Notes under the pieces: model-generated | What the model was told of the DNA's origin: nothing | The model's database searches: none | What the model saw: the letters and a program-made list of their open reading frames with translations, nothing else | NCBI GenBank assembly: GCA_022448315.1 | Contig: JAKVCA010000029.1 | Span: 37,010 to 101,009, forward strand | Source: Pirellulaceae bacterium | Lineage (GTDB): Bacteria > Planctomycetota > Planctomycetia > Pirellulales > Pirellulaceae | DNA: 64,000 nucleotides | Direction of reading: 5' to 3' | Part shown: positions 1 through 9,992 of the stretch, piece by piece | Numbering within the stretch: the stretch's first letter is position 1 | How the letters are laid out: each line of letters begins with the position of its first letter | Program-made: the position numbers and the translations under genes

Positions 1-2394
1 AAGGAAAGCGGTTGGCCGGAAGGAAACATTGATCGTTTCATCTTGAAGGAACTGACATCGAGGGGCCTTGCCCCGGCTGTAGATGCTCCAAAAAGAGTCT
101 TGATCCGCCGTCTCTATCTTGGGTTGATTGGTTTGCCACCCAGTCCTGCGGAGATCAAGGCGTTCATGGATGACAGTTCAAAATCGTCGTACGCCAATAT
201 GGTTGATCGCCTTCTTGACTCGCCTCGTTTCGGGGAACGGTGGGGGAGGCACTGGTTGGATGTCGTTCGGTACGCCGAGTCAGTGACCTTAAGGGGATTT
301 GTCCTCAAGGAAGCGTGGAGATACCGAGATTACGTGATCGAAACGTTCAATCAAGATCGCGCGATCGATCAGTTTTTTGTTGAGCAGATTGCTGGTGATC
401 TTTTGCCTTACTCATCGATTGCGGAACGACAACGACAACTCATTGGCACGACGTTTCTCATGATGGGAAACGCCAATCTGGAGGATCAGAACAAGGCTCA
501 GTTGGAGATGGATTTCGTCGATGAACAACTGGATGTCATCGGTCGCGGAATGCTCGGTCAAACGGTGACTTGTGCGCGATGTCACGACCACAAATTCGAC
601 CCTATTCCGACGCGAGATTATTATGCGCTGGCTGGTATTTTGAAGAACGCCACAACATTAAATCACGCGAATATATCAAAGTGGGTGGAGGTTCCGCTTC
701 CGTTGGAACCGGAGGCGCAAAAAGCGTTGGACGCGCACAACGCTGAGGTGAAGGAACTCAACCAACACATCCAGGCGTTAAAAAAAGAGTTGAAGGCATT
801 GGGCTCGGATGATCCTGATTTGAAGGACGAGATTGTTCAAGCCGCGGATCTCGAGGGCTGGATTGTTGATGACGAGGATGCGGAACGCGTGGGCGAATGG
901 AAGCACTCGACATTTCATAAGCATTTTGTGAATCGGGGGTACGCCCACGATAAGAATGAAAGCAAAGGTGAAAAGACGCTCACGTTCTTTCCAAAACTCC
1001 CGGCGGCTGGCCTCTATGAAGTCCGGTTGTCCTATCAGTGGGGCTCGAGTCGCGCGAAGAATGTTCCCGTCACTGTGGTCAGTGCTGATGGGAATCGAGT
1101 GGTTGAGGTGGATGAGTCCAAACGCCCCAACATCAATAATCGATTCGTTTCGCTGGGAACTTTTCCTTTTAACTTGGATGAGCAGGAGTGTGTGATTGTC
1201 GGCACGGAAGGGACCAAAGGCTACGTGATTGCGGATGCCGTTCAGTTTGTCCTCGCCTCAGACGCCGACGCTGAGAGGAAGGAAAGGTCTGAGAACAATG
1301 AGCAAGTTTTGGCGGAGGAGGTGGCAGCGAAAACGCAGCTTACGGACGCATTGAAAACCGCCGAAAGTGAACTTGCGAAGTTGCGGAAGCGTGCACCCGA
1401 ACAGCCCATGACCATGTCCCTGCTGGACCATGCGGAACCGAAAGATCTAGCGGTTCATATTCGCGGGAACGTTGGCAATCTCGGCGAGGTGGTTCCTCGT
1501 GGTTTTCTGAAAGTGATTTCTTCAAGCTCTGACTCCACCATGCCAGCTGATCAAAGTGGTCGGCTGCAGTTGGCCAGATGGCTGGTTAATGAGGAGAATC
1601 CCCTGACGGCTCGAGTCATGGCGAATCGGGTTTGGCATTGGTTGATGGGCGTCGGGCTTGTACGAACCGTGGACAACTTCGGGACGACAGGAGAGTCGCC
1701 ATCGCATCCGGAGTTGTTGGATTACCTCGCGACGCAACTGGTCGAACAGAAGTGGTCGATGAAGAGTCTGATCCGGGAGATTGTACTCTCCCGTACTTAC
1801 CAGTTGGTTTCGGAGGTTGATCCTGAAGTCTTGGCCTCGGATCCAGAAAATCGTTGGTATTCGCATATGAACCGCATCCGCCTGGATGCTGAGGTGATTC
1901 GCGATGCAATGCTGGTTTGTTCCGGAGAGTTGGACCTTGAAATGGGTGGGGCAACTTTTCCGGGTAACCTCGCGAACGATTATGATTTTGTTTATGAAGA
2001 ACCACGCCGTAGTGTCTACGTTCCGGCCTTTCGCAACAGTCTGCCAGAGGTGTTCGAGTTGTTCGATTTCGCGAACGTCAGTATGGTGACGGGGCGTCGA
2101 GATGTCAGCACAGTAGCCCCACAGGCCCTGTTTTTCATGAATCACCCCCTGCCCCGTCGACTGGCACAGGCTTGCGGTAAGCGAATTCTGGAGCAACCCT
2201 TCGAAACACATGGGCAGCGGGTAGAACACGCCTTCCTTGTGACCTTGGGTCGGCTACCAAACGAGAAAGAGCGGGCGTTGAGTTTGGAGTTTCTTTCCTC
2301 AGCATCCGAGCCGAGTGATGCAGAATTGGCGGAAAACTGGACTCAGCTGATCCAATCTTTATTTTCGACAATCGATTTCCGATACGTACAATAG
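1..2394 (+). CDS. DUF1549/DUF1553 domain protein (planctomycete PSCyt1 family), 5' end missing
   Basis: The frame is open from base 1; residues before the first possible start (TTG at 43) already spell the family motif N-I-D-R-F-I-L, so the true start lies upstream of the window. An N-terminal DUF1549 domain (GLPPSPAEI..., DRLLDSPRFGERWGRHWLD) carries a CARCHDHKFDP heme-like motif near codons 190-200. A middle region with coiled-coil character and a beta-rich module is followed by a C-terminal DUF1553 domain (LARWLVNEENPLTARVMANR; the segment near RRSVYVPAFR). The family is abundant and usually exported in planctomycetes, with function unproven; heme binding and polymer breakdown are inferred. 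A DUF1501 gene follows after 39 nt on the same strand, the usual pairing. The C terminus appears complete. Confidence 0.93.
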   Translation, partial: KESGWPEGNIDRFILKELTSRGLAPAVDAPKRVLIRRLYLGLIGLPPSPAEIKAFMDDSSKSSYANMVDRLLDSPRFGERWGRHWLDVVRYAESVTLRGFVLKEAWRYRDYVIETFNQDRAIDQFFVEQIAGDLLPYSSIAERQRQLIGTTFLMMGNANLEDQNKAQLEMDFVDEQLDVIGRGMLGQTVTCARCHDHKFDPIPTRDYYALAGILKNATTLNHANISKWVEVPLPLEPEAQKALDAHNAEVKELNQHIQALKKELKALGSDDPDLKDEIVQAADLEGWIVDDEDAERVGEWKHSTFHKHFVNRGYAHDKNESKGEKTLTFFPKLPAAGLYEVRLSYQWGSSRAKNVPVTVVSADGNRVVEVDESKRPNINNRFVSLGTFPFNLDEQECVIVGTEGTKGYVIADAVQFVLASDADAERKERSENNEQVLAEEVAAKTQLTDALKTAESELAKLRKRAPEQPMTMSLLDHAEPKDLAVHIRGNVGNLGEVVPRGFLKVISSSSDSTMPADQSGRLQLARWLVNEENPLTARVMANRVWHWLMGVGLVRTVDNFGTTGESPSHPELLDYLATQLVEQKWSMKSLIREIVLSRTYQLVSEVDPEVLASDPENRWYSHMNRIRLDAEVIRDAMLVCSGELDLEMGGATFPGNLANDYDFVYEEPRRSVYVPAFRNSLPEVFELFDFANVSMVTGRRDVSTVAPQALFFMNHPLPRRLAQACGKRILEQPFETHGQRVEHAFLVTLGRLPNEKERALSLEFLSSASEPSDAELAENWTQLIQSLFSTIDFRYVQ

Positions 2395-2433
2395 ATGGAT
2401 GCCGTTTGATTGACCTGAAGTAAGGTAACTACC

Positions 2434-3861
2434 GTGGAATTTCCTCAACCTCAAGTCAGCCGCCGGTCAATCCTCAAAGGAAGCGCCTGCGGCTTTGGGT
2501 CACTGGCTTTGGCCGGTCTTTTGTCGAAGGAATCGACGGGGGCCAACGCCTCGACCGCCCATCAGCCCCATTTTCCGCCCAAGGCCAAACGAATCATCTT
2601 TCTTTTCATGCAGGGGGGCCCCAGTCAGGTAGATACCTTTGACTATAAGCCACTTCTGGAAAAGCAAGATGGACAGCAGGTGGCCTTCGATGATGCGAGG
2701 ACCATCGCGAACACGGGAAATCGCGGAACCAATCAGCGGGTGATGAAATCCCCATGGAAATTCAGGCAGTATGGCGAGGCAGGCTTATGGGGTTCTGATC
2801 TTTTTCCTAACGTCTCGGAACACCTCGATGACCTTTGCTTGATTCATTCCATGCACACCGAGGGGGTCGCTCACGGTCCGGCGACTCTGTTTCTGCATTG
2901 CGGTGCCACCAACTTCATTCGCCCGTCTTTCGGCTCTTGGGTCACTTACGGCTTAGGTTCCGAGAACGAAAATTTACCCGGATTCATTTCCATCTGTCCG
3001 TCAGCGGGCAACGGCGGTGCCCGAAATTATGGAAACGCGTTTTTGCCATCAAGCTATCAGGGGACGACCATCGGCATGGCAGGACGCCCCCTGCGCGACG
3101 ATTCCGTTCGCAATTTGAAAAACCCAAAACTTTCTTTGCCTCAACAGCAAAAGCAGCTGGAGTTTCTCCAGTCACTGAATGCGGAACAGGTTGCGGGCGT
3201 GAATGATCGTTCAGAACTGGAGGCGGTGATCAAGTCTTATGAACTCGCATGGCGGATGCAGAGCAATGTGCCCGATATTCTCGATCTCTCACACGAGACG
3301 CAGTCCACTCTGAATCTTTATGGGATTGGAGAAGAGGAAACCGAGAGTTTTGGTCGGCAATGCCTGATGGCCCGCCGACTTTGTGAAGAGGGAGTGCGAT
3401 TCATTCAGGTGACCTATGGTGATGGCACTGCGAACCCCGCGTGGGATCAGCATTCGGATCTGCCAAAGCACGCGAAACACGCCAAAGCGGTCGACAAGCC
3501 AATTGCCGGTTTGTTGGCGGATCTTGAGCAGCGAGGTTTACTCGAGGATACCATCGTCTGGTACAGTGGCGAGTTTGGTCGAACCCCTTACGCTCAGAAG
3601 AATGGTACGGGGCGAGACCATAATCCAGCTGGATTCACATCATGGTTGGCCGGCAACTGCTTGCGTTCGGCGTTTACCTACGGTTCGACGGATGAATTCG
3701 GGCACAAGGCGATTCGGGACAAGGTGCACATGCATGATATGCACGCAACCCTGCTGCACCTTCTGGGTATCGATCACACGAAGTTGACCTATCGTTATGC
3801 CGGAAGAGATTTCCGACTCACCGATGTTCACGGCGAGGTGGTTCACCCCATTTTCAGCTGA
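2434..3861 (+). CDS. DUF1501 domain protein with Tat signal
   Basis: 475 codons from GTG at 2434, just downstream of the DUF1549/DUF1553 gene and probably co-transcribed with it. The N terminus has a twin-arginine signal (S-R-R-S-I-L-K-G, then an Ala/Leu/Gly-rich stretch). Family hallmarks follow: FLFMQGGPSQVDTFDYKP, SMHTEGVAHGPA, WYSGEFGRTPYAQ, GRDHNPAGFTSW and the C-terminal HDMHATLLHLLGIDHTKLTYR. DUF1501 proteins resemble the alkaline-phosphatase/sulfatase fold; the D and H positions above look like metal ligands, but no substrate is known. The usual pairing suggests work on the same exported substrate as the upstream protein (inference). Confidence 0.93.
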   Translation: MEFPQPQVSRRSILKGSACGFGSLALAGLLSKESTGANASTAHQPHFPPKAKRIIFLFMQGGPSQVDTFDYKPLLEKQDGQQVAFDDARTIANTGNRGTNQRVMKSPWKFRQYGEAGLWGSDLFPNVSEHLDDLCLIHSMHTEGVAHGPATLFLHCGATNFIRPSFGSWVTYGLGSENENLPGFISICPSAGNGGARNYGNAFLPSSYQGTTIGMAGRPLRDDSVRNLKNPKLSLPQQQKQLEFLQSLNAEQVAGVNDRSELEAVIKSYELAWRMQSNVPDILDLSHETQSTLNLYGIGEEETESFGRQCLMARRLCEEGVRFIQVTYGDGTANPAWDQHSDLPKHAKHAKAVDKPIAGLLADLEQRGLLEDTIVWYSGEFGRTPYAQKNGTGRDHNPAGFTSWLAGNCLRSAFTYGSTDEFGHKAIRDKVHMHDMHATLLHLLGIDHTKLTYRYAGRDFRLTDVHGEVVHPIFS

Positions 3862-3896
3862 GCGATATCGCTACCGCCGTCAGACGCTGCCAAAGA

Positions 3897-6800
3897 TCAC
3901 TCGACTCGGCTTTTCTGTTGGGCGAGAAATTCGATCAGGTCACGCAACTCGCGGCGATTCAAGTGCTTGATCAAATCTTCCGGCATCGAAGACTTGCCGG
4001 GAACGACATCGTCGATATCATCCTGCGGGACGCGGATCAGATTCCCCTCTGCTGTGACAAGCACCATCTCGTCGTCCGTTTCTGAACGAAGGATACCCGA
4101 GATGACGGAGCCATCGATGGTTTGCACCAGAACACTTTCGTACCCTTTCGCGATGCTTCTTGAAGGATGAATGATGGCCTCAAGAAGGTATTCTCTTGTT
4201 TTGTCCTTGCCGATACCGCTGAGGTTCGGACCTACTTCGCCACCAGAGTCACCCACCTTATGGCATCGAACGCAGGAAAGGCTGGTTCGTTCGTAGAACA
4301 AAATCCGCCCGGATTCAGCGTTGCCTCCCTCCAGTGCCACTTTGTATTGCGTCATGGGTTCTGCGGGATCGATTGTTTGGCTGTAAAGGGAGAGTCGATT
4401 TTTGACCTGGTTATCGTCCGATGCTTCGGCCGCTTCCAGGACCTCAAGCTGCATGTCAGGTGAAAGTTGTCCCGACGCAAGTTGGTCGACCATCTTGATC
4501 AGGAGTTTTCTGGAGTCCGGATGATCCATTCGTGCGAGCCCCTTCACGGCCATCTGCCTCTCGCTCATATCCTTTGCCGAAATACGCCTCTCCAGCATCG
4601 GACGCGCGATTTCCGGGCTTTGCTCGATCATTAGATCCAAAGCGGTCATGCGGACGCTGGGGGAATCATGATCGAGGTATTGGGTCAGGATTTCCTTGAG
4701 GCTGTCGGCTTTCAGGAGTCCCAGGGCACGGAGTCCACTCGCACGGGTTTGAGGTTCGATTTCATCGTTGCCAACGAGTTCAAGCAATGCGGGCGTAATT
4801 TCCTTAATCCCCAACTTTGAAGCAACGTCGATGGCCTCGTAGGCCACGTCACCGCCCGCCCCCAGAATCGATGGGAGTTGAAGATTCAGTGCTCGAGCTG
4901 CGTCTTCTGGATCGCGGGCTTCCAGTGGGTACCAGCTTCCGAGAACGCGATCACGACTTGCCGGTTTTTCCCATGAGCCTAGCATGTTCAATGCCTCGAT
5001 TCTCATGGCCTCTGGAGCCGTGCTTCGCGCTGCGAAGATGGCGAGTCGTTCGGCATGTGTCGCGGTGCCAAGACGGTAGTTCGCGTTCAAGATTCTTCGT
5101 AGTAGAGGGTCGCTATCCGAAGGGATTTCGATCAGGTCGGCCAAGGCCTGCATCGCATCGTTAATGGGCAAGTCGTGGACGGCTCGTGCCGCCTCCAGGG
5201 CAACTTCCGGGGCGGGATCCATGAGAAAGCGACCAAGCTCGGCGGACTTCAGCTTTCTAAGAGCCACAACCGAAGCGAGTCGGATCGCCGAGCTCGGATG
5301 GGAGTGGAGGTCGACAATGGCTGAAGGATCTTGACTTCCGATACCTGCCAACGCCATGATTCCGCCGTGCCGTAGGATTGGATCTTGATTGTTGTTCTCC
5401 GCGAGGAGTTGACAAATCTCCTTCAAGGCAATTCCACTCGCATTCCGACCGAGTGCCATGGCAGCCATGTACCGCACTCGCGAAGAGGTATCGGAGAGCC
5501 GTTGAATCAGCTGACGATCAAAAATGGAGTCTCGTAGTTCACCGAGCATTCGAGCCGCCTGGCTACGGATTTCCGCTTCGGGATCGCTCAGTAGTTCACC
5601 AAATGTTTCCACGGCGGCATCTCGCCTAACGTCTCGACGGGCAAGTTGTTCAAGGCCCCAGATGGCGTGTATTCGGGCCAATAAAGACTGGTGATGGCGG
5701 GCCATGCCATCCAGTGCTTCGAAGGCTTCCCGCCGGGCCAGTTCGAACTGGGCTTCTCGACGGACGCGTTGGTCCGGATGCTCCAGAAGTTGGGACAGGC
5801 GAAATTCGTCATGCTCGGACCATTTACCTCCCAGCAACTGCTGGGTCTCTCGAACAAGCTCGGAGTCCTGAAACCGAGCATCGGAAAAACGATAGATTCG
5901 CCCTTTGCCCAGCCCTTCCCAGCCGTTCACCCAGTCCGATACGTAAAGGCCGCCGTCCGGGGCGAACTGAAGATCGGTGGCCAGAATCTTCCAGAACGGA
6001 CGTTGACTGTCGGCGATTTCAAAAAACGCGCCCTTCGGCTCGACCTTTAGCGACCGGATCCCACTGTTCGATGCCTGTCCTCGAAAGTCGCACAGGAAAA
6101 ATCGACCCTTGAAATCATCCGAAAAGCCTGTCCCCGGATAGTAGGCCAGGCCAGACGGCCCGTCCGCAAAATTGGCAACGGGTGGGATGATGTAGGCGGG
6201 GGTTTGTTCGTGAAAGGGGTGCCAGATCTTCTCGCGATTGAACGGCCCTCGGTCTCCGAGGTACTGGTAGTGCATTCGCCAGCCGGTATCTCCTCCTTGA
6301 ACCACATAAACCCAGCGTGCTTTGTCACCGCTATCTGAGTTGTTGTCCCCCGTGAACAAGTTGCCAAAATCGTCGAACGCGAGTTCCTGTGGATTACGCA
6401 ATCCCATCGCGAAGACTTCGAGGCGTGAACCGTCAAGTTCACACCGGAAAACCGCACCGGAGGCAGGATTGATGCCTTGACCATCTGCGGCCTGAACGTT
6501 GTAGCCACGGTCGCCAATGCTGAAGTAGAGCCTGCCGTCTGGCCCGAGGGTCAGTCCATGCAGGTCATGTCCGCGAAACGCGAACCGAACACCATATCCG
6601 TATTGCAACGACTTTCGTTGATCGCTTCGGTAGTCGCCGTTGGTGTCTTCGAGCATCCACAGGTCTGGAATGCAGGTGTAGTAGACCTTATCCCGGTAAG
6701 CAAGCACTCCTGCGCCCGTCCCTGCGACCACTTCATTGAAACGATCCGCAAAGACGGTGGCTTTGTCCGCGACGAAGTCGCCATCTTCATCCACCAGCAA

Positions 6801-7220
6801 TCGAATTCGATCGTCTTGGCGGGTGTAGTCAACAGCCTTTTCACCGAGGTGCTTCGCAATGTACGCGTATCGATCTTCAACCGTTTGGGCGGCCAGATCG
6901 TCATCCAGCCAGTGATCATGCCCACGGTTGTCCTCGACGCCTTTGCTCTGGCGGAAGGTCTCGCAGGCGTAGAGTTTTCCCTGAGCGTCTACGTGGAAGG
7001 CCACGACGTTGGCCACCATCGGTTCTGCGGCGAAGAGCGTCCCGCGGATATCTTTGGGTACCTTGAAGCCTGACAACGCGTTTGCCCCTTCGTCCGAAGC
7101 TGCTGCGATTTCCGGACTCAGGGGAGCCGAAGTCTTCCATTCTGGTCGGTCGTCGGCAGTGGATAAATCACCCGAAGTCCACGTTGCCAAAACGATAAGT
7201 ACCAGTATCAATATTCGCAT
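3897..7220 (-). CDS. PVC-type heme-binding protein: beta-propeller, HEAT repeats, cytochrome c domain
   Basis: 1107 residues from ATG at 7220, beginning with a signal peptide (MRILILVLIVLATWTSG). Residues about 50-450 are a glucose/sorbosone-dehydrogenase-like beta-propeller of the planctomycete 'membrane-bound dehydrogenase' type (DLHGLTLGPDGRLYFSIGDRG, MGLRNPQELAFDDFGNLF). A long HEAT-repeat block follows (RREAQFELARRE, IRSQAARMLGEL, VRYMAAMALGR). The C-terminal heme domain has CVRCH at about residues 983-987 and then GPNLSGIGKDKTREYLLEAI...HPSRSIAKGYE, the classic 'putative heme-binding' module. It is expected to be exported and to act as a periplasmic oxidoreductase or electron-transfer protein; the substrate is not deducible. 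It converges on the DUF1501 gene with a 35-nt spacer. Confidence 0.93.
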   Translation of the reverse strand: MRILILVLIVLATWTSGDLSTADDRPEWKTSAPLSPEIAAASDEGANALSGFKVPKDIRGTLFAAEPMVANVVAFHVDAQGKLYACETFRQSKGVEDNRGHDHWLDDDLAAQTVEDRYAYIAKHLGEKAVDYTRQDDRIRLLVDEDGDFVADKATVFADRFNEVVAGTGAGVLAYRDKVYYTCIPDLWMLEDTNGDYRSDQRKSLQYGYGVRFAFRGHDLHGLTLGPDGRLYFSIGDRGYNVQAADGQGINPASGAVFRCELDGSRLEVFAMGLRNPQELAFDDFGNLFTGDNNSDSGDKARWVYVVQGGDTGWRMHYQYLGDRGPFNREKIWHPFHEQTPAYIIPPVANFADGPSGLAYYPGTGFSDDFKGRFFLCDFRGQASNSGIRSLKVEPKGAFFEIADSQRPFWKILATDLQFAPDGGLYVSDWVNGWEGLGKGRIYRFSDARFQDSELVRETQQLLGGKWSEHDEFRLSQLLEHPDQRVRREAQFELARREAFEALDGMARHHQSLLARIHAIWGLEQLARRDVRRDAAVETFGELLSDPEAEIRSQAARMLGELRDSIFDRQLIQRLSDTSSRVRYMAAMALGRNASGIALKEICQLLAENNNQDPILRHGGIMALAGIGSQDPSAIVDLHSHPSSAIRLASVVALRKLKSAELGRFLMDPAPEVALEAARAVHDLPINDAMQALADLIEIPSDSDPLLRRILNANYRLGTATHAERLAIFAARSTAPEAMRIEALNMLGSWEKPASRDRVLGSWYPLEARDPEDAARALNLQLPSILGAGGDVAYEAIDVASKLGIKEITPALLELVGNDEIEPQTRASGLRALGLLKADSLKEILTQYLDHDSPSVRMTALDLMIEQSPEIARPMLERRISAKDMSERQMAVKGLARMDHPDSRKLLIKMVDQLASGQLSPDMQLEVLEAAEASDDNQVKNRLSLYSQTIDPAEPMTQYKVALEGGNAESGRILFYERTSLSCVRCHKVGDSGGEVGPNLSGIGKDKTREYLLEAIIHPSRSIAKGYESVLVQTIDGSVISGILRSETDDEMVLVTAEGNLIRVPQDDIDDVVPGKSSMPEDLIKHLNRRELRDLIEFLAQQKSRVE

Positions 7221-7348
7221 AATGTCAAACCTTAATCGCTAAAAATGCGTGGGTGCCTTTCGAACATGAAAACGACTATCGTAGCCATCCTTGCAACTTT
7301 TGGAAGCCATCAGGGAGGTACCCGGGATCCATTGCCTCGACCTTTCTC

Positions 7349-9196
7349 TCAGTTTTCGCTGCCTGATGGCGATGCAGACTCCCCAGATTCGAGCGTCTCG
7401 AGTTTCTCGCGAATGGGCTCCATGGCGGCTCGAACCGTAGGGTCGTTACCGTAGAGCACGATCAAACTTTCACACATGTCGCGAATCGTTGTCGAGGATG
7501 GGGCAGGTTGTTGTTCAAATCTCGCCAAGGCTTCGGCAATCACCGCTTTCCTATCCTCCGTTTGCTTGGCAACCACTTCCATCAACCATGTGATCTGTTG
7601 TTCGGCCGATTCCACACACGCAAGGGTCTCAGGATCGACGGAGTCGCCGTAGACACCCACCAAAGCCTCCATGAAACGCAACCCGTTTTGCGGATCGGTT
7701 TCACTGACCCGAAGCGCCCCGAGAAACTCGCGTTGTGCATCGTTCAATTGCCCTGTCCCGCCAAACTGCAGGATTCGACTCAACTTCCTCGGTAATCGCT
7801 TGGCTGCGATCGCATCCAATTGTCGCTCGACCGTTACCACTCGCTCGTCATCCGGATATTGCTGGAGAAACAGATTCATTTCATCTTCGACGATCGTCGG
7901 ATTATTTCCCGATTCGATTGACTGCGTGATCTGTTCGTAGAGTTGGTCGGCGGTGGGTTGACGCGTCAACGCCCAGAAAAGTGCGCCCATCAACAAGACG
8001 AGGATGGAGGAGAGGCCAATCACGTAAGGCCATACCGGGCCGGTCGATTCGGTGGGGAGGTCCCAACTCCGTTTCGGCGGGTCATCAGGAGAGACGTTCG
8101 AAAAATAGTCCTTTTTGGGTGCCGCTCCCCATGCATCTTCATGAGCGGTGGCGGTGGGGCGAGCCAGCAGAGTCGCATCATCTTTTCCCGGTTGATCAGC
8201 GACTGAGGGTTGGCCTCCGGTTGCCAACGTTGTTTGACCACCGTCCTTGGGGTGGGTGATCTCAGTTTTTTGCACGTGCAAGTCAGGTTCCTCTTGCAGC
8301 GCGTACTCATTGTCGTCATCGTCAAGGACTTCCAATGTTTCCTCGACTCTCATCTTCAAACTCTGTTCCTCCATAAACTCGTTGAGACGTTTGCTGATGG
8401 CCAACGCCGTCCCGTGTCGCTTGGCAGGATCCGCTTCGAGCATTCTCATGATGATTCGAGCCAATGGGGCTGGTAATTGGGGGACGAGCAGACTGATGCT
8501 GGTCGGGTCGGTCTGGCCGATCGTTTTTTGAGCTTCCCCGACCGATCGGAATGCAAAGGGTGGCCGGCCCGCAAGGAGGGCGTAAAATACGCAGCCGAGG
8601 CTATAGATATCGCTCCGCACGGTCGCCGTTTGACCATTGACCTGTTCCGGTGACATGTAATCCAAAGTGCCGACGATACCTCCAGGGGAAGTCACTTGCT
8701 CTTCGAAATGGTGGCCGAGTACGGTGGAGTCTCGGGCGATTCCGAAATCCGTGATCAGCACCCTTCCTTTTTTATCCAACAGCAAGTTGCTCGGCTTGAG
8801 ATCTCGGTGAATGAACCCACGGTCGTGGGCGTGCCTCAGGCCTTCGCAGATGTCCTGAGCGTAAGCGACGGTTTCTGCCCACGAGAGCGCCCCAAGTTTC
8901 TTGAGGCGATCGTAAAGACTTTCACCTTCAACAAGTTGCATGGCAAAGTAGAGGTGCCCCTGATCTTGTCCATGGCTCAGGATTCTCACAATATTCGGAT
9001 GATTGAGTTCGATGAGGGTGTTGATTTCTGATTCAAACCGTTTCCGAAACTTGGCGTCGGAGGATCGGACGGTCGCCAGAGACTTGACCGCCACCACCTC
9101 GTCGGTCTCAGTGTGGACCGCTTCGAAAACGGTGCCCATTCCGCCCTGTCCGATCCGCCGTTTCAACTTATAGGGCCCAAGCTGTTTAAAATCCAT
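7349..9196 (-). CDS. Ser/Thr protein kinase with one transmembrane segment
   Basis: 615 residues from ATG at 9196. The N-terminal Hanks-type kinase domain (about 8-275) is complete: glycine loop GQGGMGTV (17-24), VAVK lysine 38, HRDLKPSN (Asp132), DFG (Asp150), and YMSPEQ as the APE equivalent. A Ser/Thr/acid-rich juxtamembrane linker leads to a single membrane helix near 389-411. The remaining ~200 residues lie outside and contain helical, TPR-like sequence (LYEQITQSIESGNNP, FLQQYPDDERVVTVERQLDAI). The architecture is a PknB-like sensor kinase with a non-PASTA external domain; ligand and targets are unknown. It lies 128 nt upstream of the heme/HEAT gene on the same strand, so co-expression is possible. 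Confidence 0.95.
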   Translation of the reverse strand: MDFKQLGPYKLKRRIGQGGMGTVFEAVHTETDEVVAVKSLATVRSSDAKFRKRFESEINTLIELNHPNIVRILSHGQDQGHLYFAMQLVEGESLYDRLKKLGALSWAETVAYAQDICEGLRHAHDRGFIHRDLKPSNLLLDKKGRVLITDFGIARDSTVLGHHFEEQVTSPGGIVGTLDYMSPEQVNGQTATVRSDIYSLGCVFYALLAGRPPFAFRSVGEAQKTIGQTDPTSISLLVPQLPAPLARIIMRMLEADPAKRHGTALAISKRLNEFMEEQSLKMRVEETLEVLDDDDNEYALQEEPDLHVQKTEITHPKDGGQTTLATGGQPSVADQPGKDDATLLARPTATAHEDAWGAAPKKDYFSNVSPDDPPKRSWDLPTESTGPVWPYVIGLSSILVLLMGALFWALTRQPTADQLYEQITQSIESGNNPTIVEDEMNLFLQQYPDDERVVTVERQLDAIAAKRLPRKLSRILQFGGTGQLNDAQREFLGALRVSETDPQNGLRFMEALVGVYGDSVDPETLACVESAEQQITWLMEVVAKQTEDRKAVIAEALARFEQQPAPSSTTIRDMCESLIVLYGNDPTVRAAMEPIREKLETLESGESASPSGSEN

Positions 9197-9449
9197 GATT
9201 TACTTTCGCGTCGATGAACGGCGGGAGAAACGTCTTGATGCATGAAAACTCGGGTCGAGATCTCGGTCTCCACAGGCGGCAACTCATTTGCCGACCGGCC
9301 GCGGTTAGTCTGGAGCGATTAGAATATTTGAGTTCCACTTGCGATCGGGGAGCAGACTCGGTCAGCATGGCACGATCAGAAGACCGAGCAACCTGTGTGG
9401 TCCCCTCGATTTTCCTGATGACGGGTCTCGTTCAGATGACCTGAACGCT

Positions 9450-9986
9450 ATGGATTACTTTAACTTTGGTGCAAGTTTCGTGTCGACTGTTTGGCATCCC
9501 GCCCAAAAAAATGCAGAAGATCTAGAGAAGGAATCTCAGTTTTTGGCGACTCGTCGATCGGGACCCGGTGGACAACATCGAAACAAGGTTGAAACGGCGG
9601 TCATTGTAACTCATCGCGAGACGGGTGTGCGTGCAGAGGCGTCTGAAAGACGAAGTCAGGCAGCCAATCGTCAGGTCGCCTATCAAAGGCTTCGATTACA
9701 GCTCGCCGTCCATATCCGACGAACGCCCCCGTCGACGCCATCGGAACTCTGGCGTCGCAGAGTCCGCAATGGCAAGGTATCGGTGAGCAAGGCTCACGCG
9801 GACTTCCCAAGTTTGATTGCGGAACTGCTGGATCAGTGGCGAGCGCATGAGGATCAAATTGCTGAGGCGGCTCACGTTCTTGAGATTACGACGAGCCAGG
9901 CAGTCAAGCTTTTGAAATTGGAGCCAGCGGCACTCGAGCAGGTCAATCGCGGTCGCCAAGCCAGAGGCCTCAGGCCCTTGAAGTGA
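9450..9986 (+). CDS. Peptide chain release factor-like protein (GGQ domain)
   Basis: 178 residues. An in-frame GTG/ATG extension begins further upstream, but ATG 9450 (MDYFNFGASF) is preferred because the upstream codons lack family resemblance. A class-I release-factor catalytic domain is visible: FLATRRSGPGGQHRNKVETAVIVTHRETGVRAEASERRSQ contains GGQ plus the conserved downstream basic and E-R-S-Q segment. There is no codon-recognition domain, so it resembles stand-alone GGQ proteins (ArfB/YaeJ or RF-H-like), which hydrolyse peptidyl-tRNA on stalled ribosomes. The C terminus is a helical stretch ending in a short basic tail (RGRQARGLRPLK), less basic than canonical ArfB. It ends 6 nt from the convergent molybdoenzyme gene. 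The family call is firm; the rescue role is inference. Confidence 0.85.
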   Translation: MDYFNFGASFVSTVWHPAQKNAEDLEKESQFLATRRSGPGGQHRNKVETAVIVTHRETGVRAEASERRSQAANRQVAYQRLRLQLAVHIRRTPPSTPSELWRRRVRNGKVSVSKAHADFPSLIAELLDQWRAHEDQIAEAAHVLEITTSQAVKLLKLEPAALEQVNRGRQARGLRPLK

Positions 9987-9992
9987 ATTGCC

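Noticed and set aside
3861..3872. 12-bp palindrome AGCGATATCGCT between the convergent DUF1501 and heme/HEAT genes
   Set aside because: No T-tract and too short and common to call an operator or terminator.
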